A DNA stretch of 12,219 nucleotides from JAYEKL01 sp034660995 (GTDB taxonomy: Bacteria > Patescibacteriota > Minisyncoccia > JAHIHE01 > JAGLIN01), in assembly GCA_034660995.1 (NCBI GenBank), contig JAYEKL010000070.1:1-12219 (forward strand), given 5' to 3'. A program made the position numbers and the translations under genes. How positions within the stretch are numbered: position 1 is the first letter of the stretch; every line of letters starts with the position of its first letter. Positions 7,251 to 12,219 of this stretch are shown piece after piece. The notes below the pieces were generated by a model. It made no database searches and was not told where the DNA came from. It saw only the letters and a program-made list of their open reading frames with translations.

Positions 7251-7345
7251 TTAATAGTATTTCTTTAACGCCTGATACGGTTTTGAAAACGATGATTTAT
7301 TTGGGAAAGAAACGGTAGATATTGGATATTAAATATTAGAATATT
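7250..7345 (+). pseudogene. Detached 3' end of a ppsA allele (96-bp direct repeat, copy 2)
   Basis: Aligns to 5848-5943 without gaps. In the ppsA frame it reads on to a TAG at 7316-7318 with six changed codons out of 22. Three are synonymous third-base changes (ACA/ACG, GGG/GGA, AAG/AAA), and three change the residue (Asp to Asn, Ser to Pro, final Lys to Arg). The Ser-to-Pro change restores the residue usual in PEP synthases. This pattern suits the end of a once functional, slightly diverged ppsA better than a decayed copy of the present gene. Its first base is the last base of the ATPase stop codon. Confidence 0.8.
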
Positions 7346-7375
7346 GGAGCGATGGCTTCATCCTGAAAAATTATT

Positions 7376-7543
7376 GTTGGCTCCATACAGGCTGTCTAAT
7401 AAGTCAAAAATACACGGAATTTATTCCTGAACTAAATCCAGGACAGGCTCTTTAGGATTTCATAAGATTGGTTCAAATAAGCGAAACTTCATAAAATATT
7501 CCCCTTATTAGACAGCCTGCATAGTCCTGTAGGGCTGTGGAGC
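7376..7543. repeat. GTTGGCTCCA palindrome split by a MITE-like element
   Basis: The left arm GTTGGCTCCATA (7376-7387) and right part (7524-7543, ending in TGGAGCC) rejoin, once the insert and one CATA are removed, into a palindrome of GGCTCCA...TGGAGCC. Its inner stem is AGTCC/GGGCT. The right half has an uninterrupted relative at 8105-8124 (AGTCCCGTAGGGCTGTGGAG). Confidence 0.75.
7388..7519. mobile_element. 132-bp MITE-like element with CATA target duplication
   Basis: Perfect 16-bp terminal inverted repeats, CAGGCTGTCTAATAAG (7388-7403) and CTTATTAGACAGCCTG (7504-7519). CATA is directly repeated at 7384-7387 and 7520-7523. The 100-bp interior has no open frame of note, so a transposase would have to act in trans. 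The ends resemble those of DDE-type insertion sequences, but I cannot name the family. The host palindrome can be rebuilt precisely, which supports a real insertion. Confidence 0.85.
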
Positions 7544-7595
7544 CGAAGTGTGAGAATATTAACTTATTAATTAAAAAAGAAAGGGAAATAAGTTT

Positions 7596-7928
7596 ATGAA
7601 TTACGAAAGAATTAAAATAAATTCAGAGGGAGAGGCAAGTAAAGAATTTAAAGAAGAAGGGCTGGTTTTTGAAAAAGAAAGAGAACTTAGGGAATGGCTG
7701 AAAAAAGATATAAAGGAATCAGAAAGAGAATCCGTAAAAGCATTGCTTGATAATGAAGTGGAAATGCTGAAACATAATTGTAATTTTATGTCTGAAGATG
7801 AATTTAATAAGAAAATTGTGGAGCTGGAAAATAAAATGAAAGAGGTAAAACCTAATGAATTAAAAACAGACCAAGAGAAAGTGTTGGATGAAATTAGAAA
7901 AATATCAAAAACACTAGATGATTTATAG
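7596..7928 (+). CDS. Small charged, probably coiled-coil protein (110 aa)
   Basis: I do not recognise it. It is very rich in Glu and Lys, has no membrane segment or signal, and its second half (about 60-110) is likely helical or coiled coil (FNKKIVELENKMKEV, then VLDEIRKISKTL). It has a single cysteine. The start at 7596 follows AAAGGGA about 10 bases upstream, the closest thing to a Shine-Dalgarno sequence in the window. It stands alone between the MITE-bearing spacer and a 391-bp repeat-rich spacer, and no promoter is obvious. Base composition matches the neighbours. It may be a small cytosolic structural or partner protein, but nothing in the sequence shows a function. Confidence 0.75.
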   Translation: MNYERIKINSEGEASKEFKEEGLVFEKERELREWLKKDIKESERESVKALLDNEVEMLKHNCNFMSEDEFNKKIVELENKMKEVKPNELKTDQEKVLDEIRKISKTLDDL

Positions 7929-7964
7929 ATAAAAGTTAATTAAATAATTAAAATAAAATTCCCC

Positions 7965-7995
7965 GCGGGAACGGATTTGTAATCCGTTTCTGATG
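7965..7995 (+). repeat. 3-nt-loop hairpin, family member 1
   Basis: GCGGG, arm AACGGATT (7970-7977), loop TGT, arm AATCCGTT (7981-7988), then TCTGATG. It aligns over 31 bases with 8253-8283; the arm differences are compensatory. Confidence 0.7.
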
Positions 7996-8073
7996 TTTTG
8001 AAAAATAACAAGGCTTATGTTGTTGGTAGAATCTTATGATAAAAACAAAGACTGTTGATATTTAAAAAACAAA

Positions 8074-8100
8074 GGGAACTGTTTACAAAACAGTTCCCGC
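8074..8100 (-). repeat. 3-nt-loop hairpin, family member 2 (inverted)
   Basis: GGGAACTGTTT (8074-8084), ACA, AAACAGTTCCC (8088-8098): a perfect 11-bp stem. Read on the minus strand it is GCGGG, AACTGTTT, TGT, AAACAGTT, the same design as member 1. It runs into the half palindrome at 8105-8124. Confidence 0.75.
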
Positions 8101-8252
8101 GAAGAGTCCCGTAGGGCTGTGGAGCTGGAGTGCAAAATAAATAATGTTAGTTTATTAAGATCTTTTCGTTGTTAGTTCAGTGTTTTTGACCTGAACTAGA
8201 TATTTCTTAAAACCATAATTTAAAAATTGCGAGTTTAAAATTAATAAATTTT

Positions 8253-8283
8253 GCGAGAACTGTTTTGCAAACAGTTTCTAATG
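8253..8283 (+). repeat. 3-nt-loop hairpin, family member 3
   Basis: GCGAG, arm AACTGTTT (8258-8265), loop TGC, arm AAACAGTT (8269-8276), then TCTAATG. It lies 36 bp ahead of the 79-aa gene and could be in its leader. Confidence 0.7.
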
Positions 8284-8319
8284 CCTTTCAAATAAATAAC
8301 ACAATTAAAACTTAAATTT

Positions 8320-8559
8320 ATGTCAAACAAAAAAGTGGCTTGTGAGGCTGGACGTAAAAAATATGTTCTTAAAAAAAGTGTTTTTGAAAAAGAGATTGAA
8401 TTTTGTAAAAAAATGTCTAAAAAAAATAAAGGAAAGTGTGCTTGGGGAAAGTGTAAAGATTGTGGAGTTCTCCCTCTTTTGTATAAGTTGCATAAGGGTG
8501 AGTTGATTGAGGATAAAGATGAGATTAAAAAAATGAAAAAGGATATTTTAAAAACATAA
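8320..8559 (+). CDS. Small Cys-containing, possibly zinc-binding protein (79 aa)
   Basis: Not recognised as a named family. The N-terminal part is basic (CEAGRKKYVLKKSVF). Residues 29-48 hold four cysteines, one in EFCKKM and three in CAWGKCKDCG, in a spacing that could bind one metal ion. A helical, charged tail follows (LLYKLHKGELIEDKDEIKKM). It is basic overall, with no membrane segment or signal. The start at 8320 has an A-rich leader without a Shine-Dalgarno sequence, and a repeat hairpin (8253-8283) lies just upstream. The dense pattern of Cys, Trp and Gly and the clean frame suggest a real gene, perhaps a nucleic-acid or ribosome-associated mini-protein; that role is a guess. Confidence 0.75.
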   Translation: MSNKKVACEAGRKKYVLKKSVFEKEIEFCKKMSKKNKGKCAWGKCKDCGVLPLLYKLHKGELIEDKDEIKKMKKDILKT

Positions 8560-8649
8560 GCTCATTTGCTGAAATAATTCTGTACAATACGCCATAGCAA
8601 AGCGAAGGAGTATAAATTAAAAGTATAGGAATTTTAATATCTATATTTT

Positions 8650-8678
8650 GTAGAGACGAGGCATTGCCTCGTTCCTAC
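8650..8678 (+). repeat. GTAG-headed REP-like hairpin
   Basis: GTAGAG (8650-8655), ACGAGG (8656-8661), loop CATTG, CCTCGT (8667-8672), TCCTAC (8673-8678). The outer GTAG pairs with CTAC. Palindromes headed by GTAG are the hallmark of REP elements handled by RAYT (Y1) transposases; no such transposase is in the window. Confidence 0.65.
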
Positions 8679-8760
8679 GATGCTAGCGTTAGTGTTTGTA
8701 AAATCTAATTAATTGTTTAAATATTTTGTATGAACTATCAAGATAGTAATCAATTTTTTA

Positions 8761-8841
8761 ATGAATGGTAATTTTAATCATCTAATTCTATTTAGCGGTT
8801 TAGCGGTAGCTGGAATGCTTTTGTCTTATCCTAAAAAATAA
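8761..8841 (+). CDS. Possible 26-aa single-span membrane peptide
   Basis: ATG at 8761 to TAA at 8839-8841. It encodes a short polar head (MNGNFNH), a hydrophobic stretch of about 16 residues (LILFSGLAVAGMLLSY), and a basic end PKK, which is the layout of a small single-span membrane protein with its tail held in the cytosol. The stop is 2 bases from the ATG of the NUDIX gene, so translation could be coupled. No Shine-Dalgarno sequence is seen, in keeping with the rest of the window. It could be a chance open frame, given its length. Confidence 0.4.
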   Translation: MNGNFNHLILFSGLAVAGMLLSYPKK

Positions 8842-8843
8842 AT

Positions 8844-9305
8844 ATGAATAAAAAAATTCTAACACTTTGTATTATCCACCAACATCCAAAAATTTTGCTT
8901 GGAATGAAAAAACGCGGACATGGGGTGGGAAAGTGGAATGGGTTTGGAGGAAAAGTTGAACAGGGAGAAACGATTGAAGAAGCAGCGAAAAGAGAGATAA
9001 AAGAAGAAGCAGGGATTGAAACTAAAAAAATAAATAAACTTGGAATTCTTGAATTTATATATCAAGACGGTTCAGGAAATATGGAGGTTCATATTTTTTG
9101 CGCAAAAGAATTTGAGGGAAATCCTATAGAAAGCGAGGAAATGAAGCCGAAATGGTTTGATGTAGATGAAATACCTTTTGACCAAATGTGGTCTGATGAC
9201 AAATATTGGTTGCCAATGTTTTTAGACGGGAAAAGCTTTAGAGGAAAATTTTTATTTGATGAATTTAATGAGATTATAGATTATTCTCTTTTAGAGGTAA
9301 AATAA
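8844..9305 (+). CDS. NUDIX hydrolase, MTH1-like (oxidised purine dNTP diphosphatase)
   Basis: A 153-aa NUDIX protein predicted to hydrolyse oxidised dNTPs such as 8-oxo-dGTP to the monophosphate and so clean the nucleotide pool. The NUDIX box G-x5-E-x7-RE-I-x-EE-x-G-I is complete at 36-58 (G36, E42, R50, E51, E54, E55, G57). Likeness to eukaryotic MTH1 (NUDT1) goes far beyond the box: LLGMKKRG, WNGFGGKV, VHIFC and the MWSDDKYW block. The residues corresponding to MTH1 Asn33, Trp117, Asp119 and Asp120, which contact the base, are N32, W116, D118 and D119 here. Length matches MTH1 (156 aa). The start at 8844 begins MNKKILTLCII with no Shine-Dalgarno sequence. It is followed after 23 bases by a methyltransferase and then rarA, a likely operon. 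The substrate is inferred from the residues. Confidence 0.93.
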   Translation: MNKKILTLCIIHQHPKILLGMKKRGHGVGKWNGFGGKVEQGETIEEAAKREIKEEAGIETKKINKLGILEFIYQDGSGNMEVHIFCAKEFEGNPIESEEMKPKWFDVDEIPFDQMWSDDKYWLPMFLDGKSFRGKFLFDEFNEIIDYSLLEVK

Positions 9306-9328
9306 GTATAAAAAGATTTTCAAAAAAA

Positions 9329-10042
9329 ATGAATGACATAGAAACTGAAATAAAATCTTCTCATAAAAAAACTATTTATTTATCACATAATTATGATTCG
9401 TTCTTGAAATCAGTTCAGGCGCGCGCTCCCATTTTTTATTTTCTTAAGAAAAAATATAATTTTAAGGGAGAAGTGTTAGAGCTTGGAGCAGGCAGTTGTT
9501 GGCTGAGCGCTTTAATGTCAAAAATTCCAGAAGTAAAAAATGTTTATGCGGTAGATATTTCAAAAGAGTTATTGGAAAGAATCGGAAATAAAGTTATTGT
9601 TGATCTAAGAGGAAATAAGGAAAAAATAAAACTTATCAGCGCTGATTTTCATAAGCTTCCCTTTGCTGATAATAAATTTGATGTTATAATTTGTGATGCA
9701 TCTCTTCATCACGCGCAAAATTTGCCGATTTTTCTTAAAGAAGCTAATCGTGTTTTGAAGGAAGATGGTTTTTTAGTAGCAGTTAGAGAGCCGATAAAAT
9801 CTTTTTTGCATTATTATAATTTAAGAGAATTTGGAAAAAAAGAAATTGGAGTTGGCGCTACTGAAAATATTTATAGTAAAACAGAATGGAAAAAATATTT
9901 TGATCAAACTGGATTTGAATTAAACTTTTTTGAGGAGTTCAATAAAGTCGACAAAAAGACGAATATTCTTAGGGTTCCTTTTCTTAAATCATTTAACGGT
10001 ATTTTATTTTCCAGATATTATTTCTTTGCTACAAAAAAATAA
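9329..10042 (+). CDS. Class I SAM-dependent methyltransferase (Methyltransf_11 type)
   Basis: A 237-aa protein with a Rossmann-type methyltransferase core. Motif I VLELGAGSC is at about 49-57, and an acidic residue ends strand 2 (VYAVDIS, D76) for the ribose of S-adenosylmethionine. Residues 103-122 contain ADFHKLPFADNKFDVII, where the AD and FDVI are the usual motif II region. SLHH at 125-128 and RVLKEDGFLVAVREP at 141-155 form the post-motif strand and helix. The acceptor cannot be told from the sequence; family members act on small molecules, lipids, quinones or proteins. The N-terminal 40 residues are probably a helical cap (FLKSVQARAPIFYFL). The gene begins 23 bases after the NUDIX stop and ends 53 bases before rarA, all on one strand, so co-transcription is likely. 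The leader is A-rich without a Shine-Dalgarno sequence. Confidence 0.9.
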   Translation: MNDIETEIKSSHKKTIYLSHNYDSFLKSVQARAPIFYFLKKKYNFKGEVLELGAGSCWLSALMSKIPEVKNVYAVDISKELLERIGNKVIVDLRGNKEKIKLISADFHKLPFADNKFDVIICDASLHHAQNLPIFLKEANRVLKEDGFLVAVREPIKSFLHYYNLREFGKKEIGVGATENIYSKTEWKKYFDQTGFELNFFEEFNKVDKKTNILRVPFLKSFNGILFSRYYFFATKK

Positions 10043-10095
10043 GAAAAGATAAATTTATTTTTTTATATTATTACTGTTTTATTAAAAACAATCAG

Positions 10096-11310
10096 ATGAA
10101 AGGAATTGATACAATCCCTCTTGCTAATAGAATGCGTCCGAAAACGCTTGCTGATTTTGTTGGGCAGGAAAAACTTTTAGGAAAAGATAGAATTCTTAGA
10201 AAAGCGATTAAGACAGATAGTATCCCATCTATGATTTTTTGGGGCCCTCCCGGATCAGGAAAAACTACTTTGGCTTCAATAGTCGCAAGAATTACAAAGG
10301 GGGAGTTTGTTAAATTAAGCGCTACAACAAGCGGGGTAAAAGATTTAAGAGACAGGATTACGAAAGCGAAAGAGTTAAAAACAAAAAATATAAAAACAAT
10401 CTTATTTATTGATGAAATTCATAGATTTAATAAATCTCAGCAGGACACGCTTTTATCTTTCGTTGAAGACGGAACTATAATTTTAATAGGAGCAACGACC
10501 GAAAATCCTAGTTTTGAGGTTAATAATGCTTTGCTTTCTCGATGTCGCGTTTTTGTTTTAGAGAAATTAGAATTAGCGCATATCGTAGAAATTTTAAAAA
10601 AAGCATTGAGTAATAAAAATAGTGGCTTAGGAAAGCTAAAAATTGAAATAAATGAAAAAGACTTAAATTTTCTTGCTGAAATGTCTGATGGCGATGCGAG
10701 AATTGCTTTAAATGCTCTTGAATTTGCCAGTAATATAAACAAAAATATAAACAAAAAAATAGTTGAAGAAGCTCTTCAAAGATCGCTTGCTTACGATAAA
10801 AATGGTGAAGAGCATTATAATATCATCTCTGCTTTGCATAAATCAATGCGAGGAGGAGATGCGGATGTGGCGCTTTATTGGTTAGCCAGAATGCTTCAGG
10901 GAGGAGAGAATCCTCTTTATATTGCGCGCCGATTAATTAGATTTGCTTCGGAAGATATTGGAATCGCGAATTCATTAGCGCTTAATCAGGCGGTTGCTGC
11001 ATATCAGGCTTGTCGTTTTATTGGGATGCCGGAGTGCTCCGTTAATCTTGCTCAAGCAGTTGTCTATTTGGCAAAAAGCAAAAAAAGTAATGAGCTTTAT
11101 CAGGCTTATGGTAAGGCAGTTGCTGACGTAAAAAAATATGGAAATTTACCAGTTCCTCTTCATATCAGAAATGCGCCAACAAAATTAATGAAAGATTTAG
11201 ATTATAGTAAAGGATATAAATATTCTCCTGATTTTGATTACGAAGAAGAACAAGAATATTTTCCAGATAAATTAAAAGGAAAAAAATATTTGAATTTTAA
11301 AAGAAAATGA
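10096..11310 (+). CDS. rarA: Replication-associated recombination protein A (RarA/MgsA, AAA+ ATPase)
   Basis: A 404-aa clamp-loader-related AAA+ ATPase of the RarA/MgsA/WRNIP1 family, which acts at stalled replication forks and on ssDNA-SSB. It opens with LANRMRPKTLADFVGQEKLL, the family's signature start. Walker A GPPGSGKTT is at 50-58, Walker B LFIDEIHRFNK has D106/E107, sensor 1 IGATTENPSFE is near 131-141, and the arginine-finger region is LLSRCRVF (146-153). The C-terminal MgsA domain is plain (YDKNGEEHYNIISALHKSMR, ARRLIRFASEDIGIAN, YGNLPVPLHIRNAPT). Length is near the short end of the family (E. coli 447 aa), with nothing missing. The start at 10096 has no Shine-Dalgarno sequence. It is the last gene of the probable NUDIX-methyltransferase-rarA run; pool sanitation and fork repair are related tasks. 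No terminator with a T-run was seen behind it. Confidence 0.96.
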   Translation: MKGIDTIPLANRMRPKTLADFVGQEKLLGKDRILRKAIKTDSIPSMIFWGPPGSGKTTLASIVARITKGEFVKLSATTSGVKDLRDRITKAKELKTKNIKTILFIDEIHRFNKSQQDTLLSFVEDGTIILIGATTENPSFEVNNALLSRCRVFVLEKLELAHIVEILKKALSNKNSGLGKLKIEINEKDLNFLAEMSDGDARIALNALEFASNINKNINKKIVEEALQRSLAYDKNGEEHYNIISALHKSMRGGDADVALYWLARMLQGGENPLYIARRLIRFASEDIGIANSLALNQAVAAYQACRFIGMPECSVNLAQAVVYLAKSKKSNELYQAYGKAVADVKKYGNLPVPLHIRNAPTKLMKDLDYSKGYKYSPDFDYEEEQEYFPDKLKGKKYLNFKRK

Positions 11311-11385
11311 TCTATAATATTACTATAATAAACATTGGATTTAATATTGGAATAATATAGGGAAAGTAGGATGGGTTTGCTGTGT

Positions 11386-11694
11386 AACACACCCCGTCTG
11401 CTTCGCAGCCTACCCCTCTCAAGAGGGGAATAATCTATCTAATGCTTCGCAGCCTACCCCTCTCAAGAGGGGAATAATCTATCTAATGCTTCGCAGCCTA
11501 CCCCTCTCAAGAGGGGAATAATCTATCATATTGCTTCGTAGCCTACCCCTCTCCCTCCCAAGGCGGGCAGGCAAGAGGGGAATTTCGCAGTCTATTTCTA
11601 TCTCTTCTAAGGCGAGCAAGCAAGAAGGAATTAACATCCTATTAATAAATTCCCCTCTTGAGAGGGGTGGACCGCGTAGCGGGCGGGGTGTGTT
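11386..11694. repeat. 309-bp element with about 46-bp inverted ends
   Basis: The left end 11386-11431 begins AACACACCCCG, and the right end 11648-11694 finishes CGGGGTGTGTT. The ends are complementary with only a few mismatches, all in the 11397-11412 portion, and both contain CCCCTCTCAAGAGGGG. Repeats of this look (AACACACCCCG...CCCCTCTCAAGAGGGG) are widespread extragenic elements in bacteria. No open frame is inside. Confidence 0.8.
11400..11590 (+). repeat. 44-bp tandem array, about four units
   Basis: Units at 11400-11443 and 11444-11487 are identical, 11488-11532 is 45 bp and nearly so, and one from 11533 has an insertion. Each carries GCTTCGCAGCCTA followed by the hairpin CCCCTC-TCAA-GAGGGG and an AT-rich tail. 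The fourth unit has a GC-rich insert of about 19 bp in its hairpin loop (around 11553-11571), and a decayed fifth unit may run to about 11630 (AAGGCGAGCAAGCAAGAAGG echoes AAGGCGGGCAGGCAAGAGGG). The array appears to have grown by duplication of the left end of the element. Confidence 0.85.
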
Positions 11695-11722
11695 TAAAAT
11701 AATATATTAATTTTCAAACATT

Positions 11723-12219
11723 ATGAAATGTCCAAAATGTAAACTAGAAGATTTAAAAGAAGTTAAAATTGATGGTGTCAAAATTGACAGGTGCGAATAT
11801 TGTGGTGGGTTATGGTTTGATAAAGATGAACTGAAAATTACTCGTGATACTCGTGATAAAAATTTAAGCTGGTTGGAATTTGATTTATGGGAAGACGAAA
11901 GTAAATTAATGATTAGCGGGAAGTCAGTTAATTGTCCAAGAGACAAAAAACCGCTTTTCAAAATAAAATATGGAAATACAGGTGTTATGGTTGATATTTG
12001 TCTTGATTGTCATGGTATTTGGCTTGATAGAGATGAGCTTGATAAAATTATTTCAGAGTTGAGAGAAAAAATAAATTCTGAAACAATACCAGAATATTTG
12101 AATGATCTTGGTAAGGAAATATCTACGCTTTTGGCTCATCCTGATAAGGCTGATGTTGAACTTCGGCATATTGTAATTATTATGAAAATGCTTGAATACA
12201 GATTTCTTGCTCAGCATCC
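11723..12219 (+). CDS. zf-TFIIB-type zinc-ribbon protein, cut by window end
   Basis: An open frame from ATG 11723 to the window edge: 165 codons and no stop. It has two related zinc-ribbon modules. The first uses CPKC (C3, C6) and CEYCGGLWFDKDEL (C24, C27); the second has CPRD (C71) and CLDCHGIWLDRDEL (C93, C96). The pattern CxxC...CxxCxGxWxDxxEL is that of the zf-TFIIB (PF13453) domain, of unknown function. The second module lacks the second Cys of its first pair (Asp74 instead), as is common in this family. After about residue 110 the protein becomes helical and charged. The ATG lies 28 bases after the repeat element, in an AT-rich leader without a Shine-Dalgarno sequence. The C-terminus cannot be seen. 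Confidence 0.88.
   Translation, partial: MKCPKCKLEDLKEVKIDGVKIDRCEYCGGLWFDKDELKITRDTRDKNLSWLEFDLWEDESKLMISGKSVNCPRDKKPLFKIKYGNTGVMVDICLDCHGIWLDRDELDKIISELREKINSETIPEYLNDLGKEISTLLAHPDKADVELRHIVIIMKMLEYRFLAQH

Larger units (their letters stand above)
7929..8319. other. 391-bp spacer with palindromic repeats
   Basis: No gene seen. It holds three hairpins of one family (7965-7995, 8074-8100, 8253-8283), half of a GTTGGCTCCA-type palindrome at 8105-8124, and an 8-bp stem TAGTTCAG/CTGAACTA (8173-8180 with 8191-8198) with a 10-nt loop. Confidence 0.7.
11311..11722. other. 412-bp spacer holding an inverted-repeat element and tandem array
   Basis: No gene seen. After 75 bp of AT-rich sequence comes a GC-richer element at 11386-11694, then 28 bp of AT-rich leader before the next gene. 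Confidence 0.7.

Noticed and set aside
8173..8198. TAGTTCAG/CTGAACTA hairpin as a terminator or riboswitch
   Set aside because: 8-bp AT-containing stem without a following T-run or a known aptamer pattern; kept only as a note in the spacer entry.
8582..8610. Repeat-like fragment around CGCCATAGCAAAGCGAAGGAG as a named element
   Set aside because: It looks like a piece of a dispersed repeat, but there is no second copy in the window to define it.
11313..11329. Two TATAAT strings just after rarA as a promoter
   Set aside because: No TG extension or -35 partner; in such AT-rich sequence they are expected by chance.
11400..11590. CRISPR array
   Set aside because: The 44-bp units are contiguous with no variable spacers; this is a tandem repeat inside an inverted-repeat element.

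Overview
The window is AT-rich (visibly low GC), compact, and every convincing gene lies on the + strand. Three things suggest a Patescibacteria/CPR-type bacterium: the mix of genes (PEP synthase, AAA+ ATPases of the ATPase_2/DUF234 and AAA/DUF4143 kinds, a RarA/MgsA ATPase, small lineage-type hypotheticals), starts that mostly follow A-rich leaders without a Shine-Dalgarno sequence, and spacers full of short palindromic repeats. This is inference from protein character and style; no marker gene such as rRNA is present.

Layout. 1-1088: an unrecognised 302-aa protein behind an extended -10 promoter. 1081-7345: a composite block built around an intact phosphoenolpyruvate synthase gene (ppsA, 3523-5916). 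An AAA ATPase with a C-terminal PD-(D/E)XK-like domain sits on each side of it: an ATPase_2/DUF234 type upstream (1241-2683) and a DUF4143 type downstream (6069-7250). Outside the two ATPase genes lie what look like leftover pieces of ppsA: a short copy of its leader and first codons (1081-1134) and a 96-bp copy of its last codons plus trailer (7250-7345, 86/96 identical). The 3' copy differs mostly at synonymous or conservative positions and keeps a canonical proline that the intact gene lacks, so it may be the end of a displaced resident ppsA allele. That would make the block a gene replacement, or two ATPase insertions at the borders of ppsA.

7346-8760: repeat-rich ground with two small unrecognised genes (110 aa charged; 79 aa Cys-containing). 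It holds a 132-bp MITE-like element with perfect 16-bp terminal inverted repeats and a CATA target duplication, inserted in an older palindrome, and a family of 3-nt-loop hairpins whose stems show compensatory changes. 8761-11310: a likely co-transcribed run comprising a possible 26-aa membrane peptide, a NUDIX hydrolase strikingly like eukaryotic MTH1, a SAM-dependent methyltransferase and RarA; nucleotide-pool cleaning and replication-fork maintenance fit together. 11386-11694: an inverted-repeat element holding a 44-bp tandem array. 11723-end: a zinc-ribbon (zf-TFIIB type) protein cut by the window edge.

The most interesting material is the ppsA/ATPase block and the small mobile or palindromic elements. 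No tRNA, rRNA, CRISPR array or transposase gene was found. All alignments and counts were made by eye.
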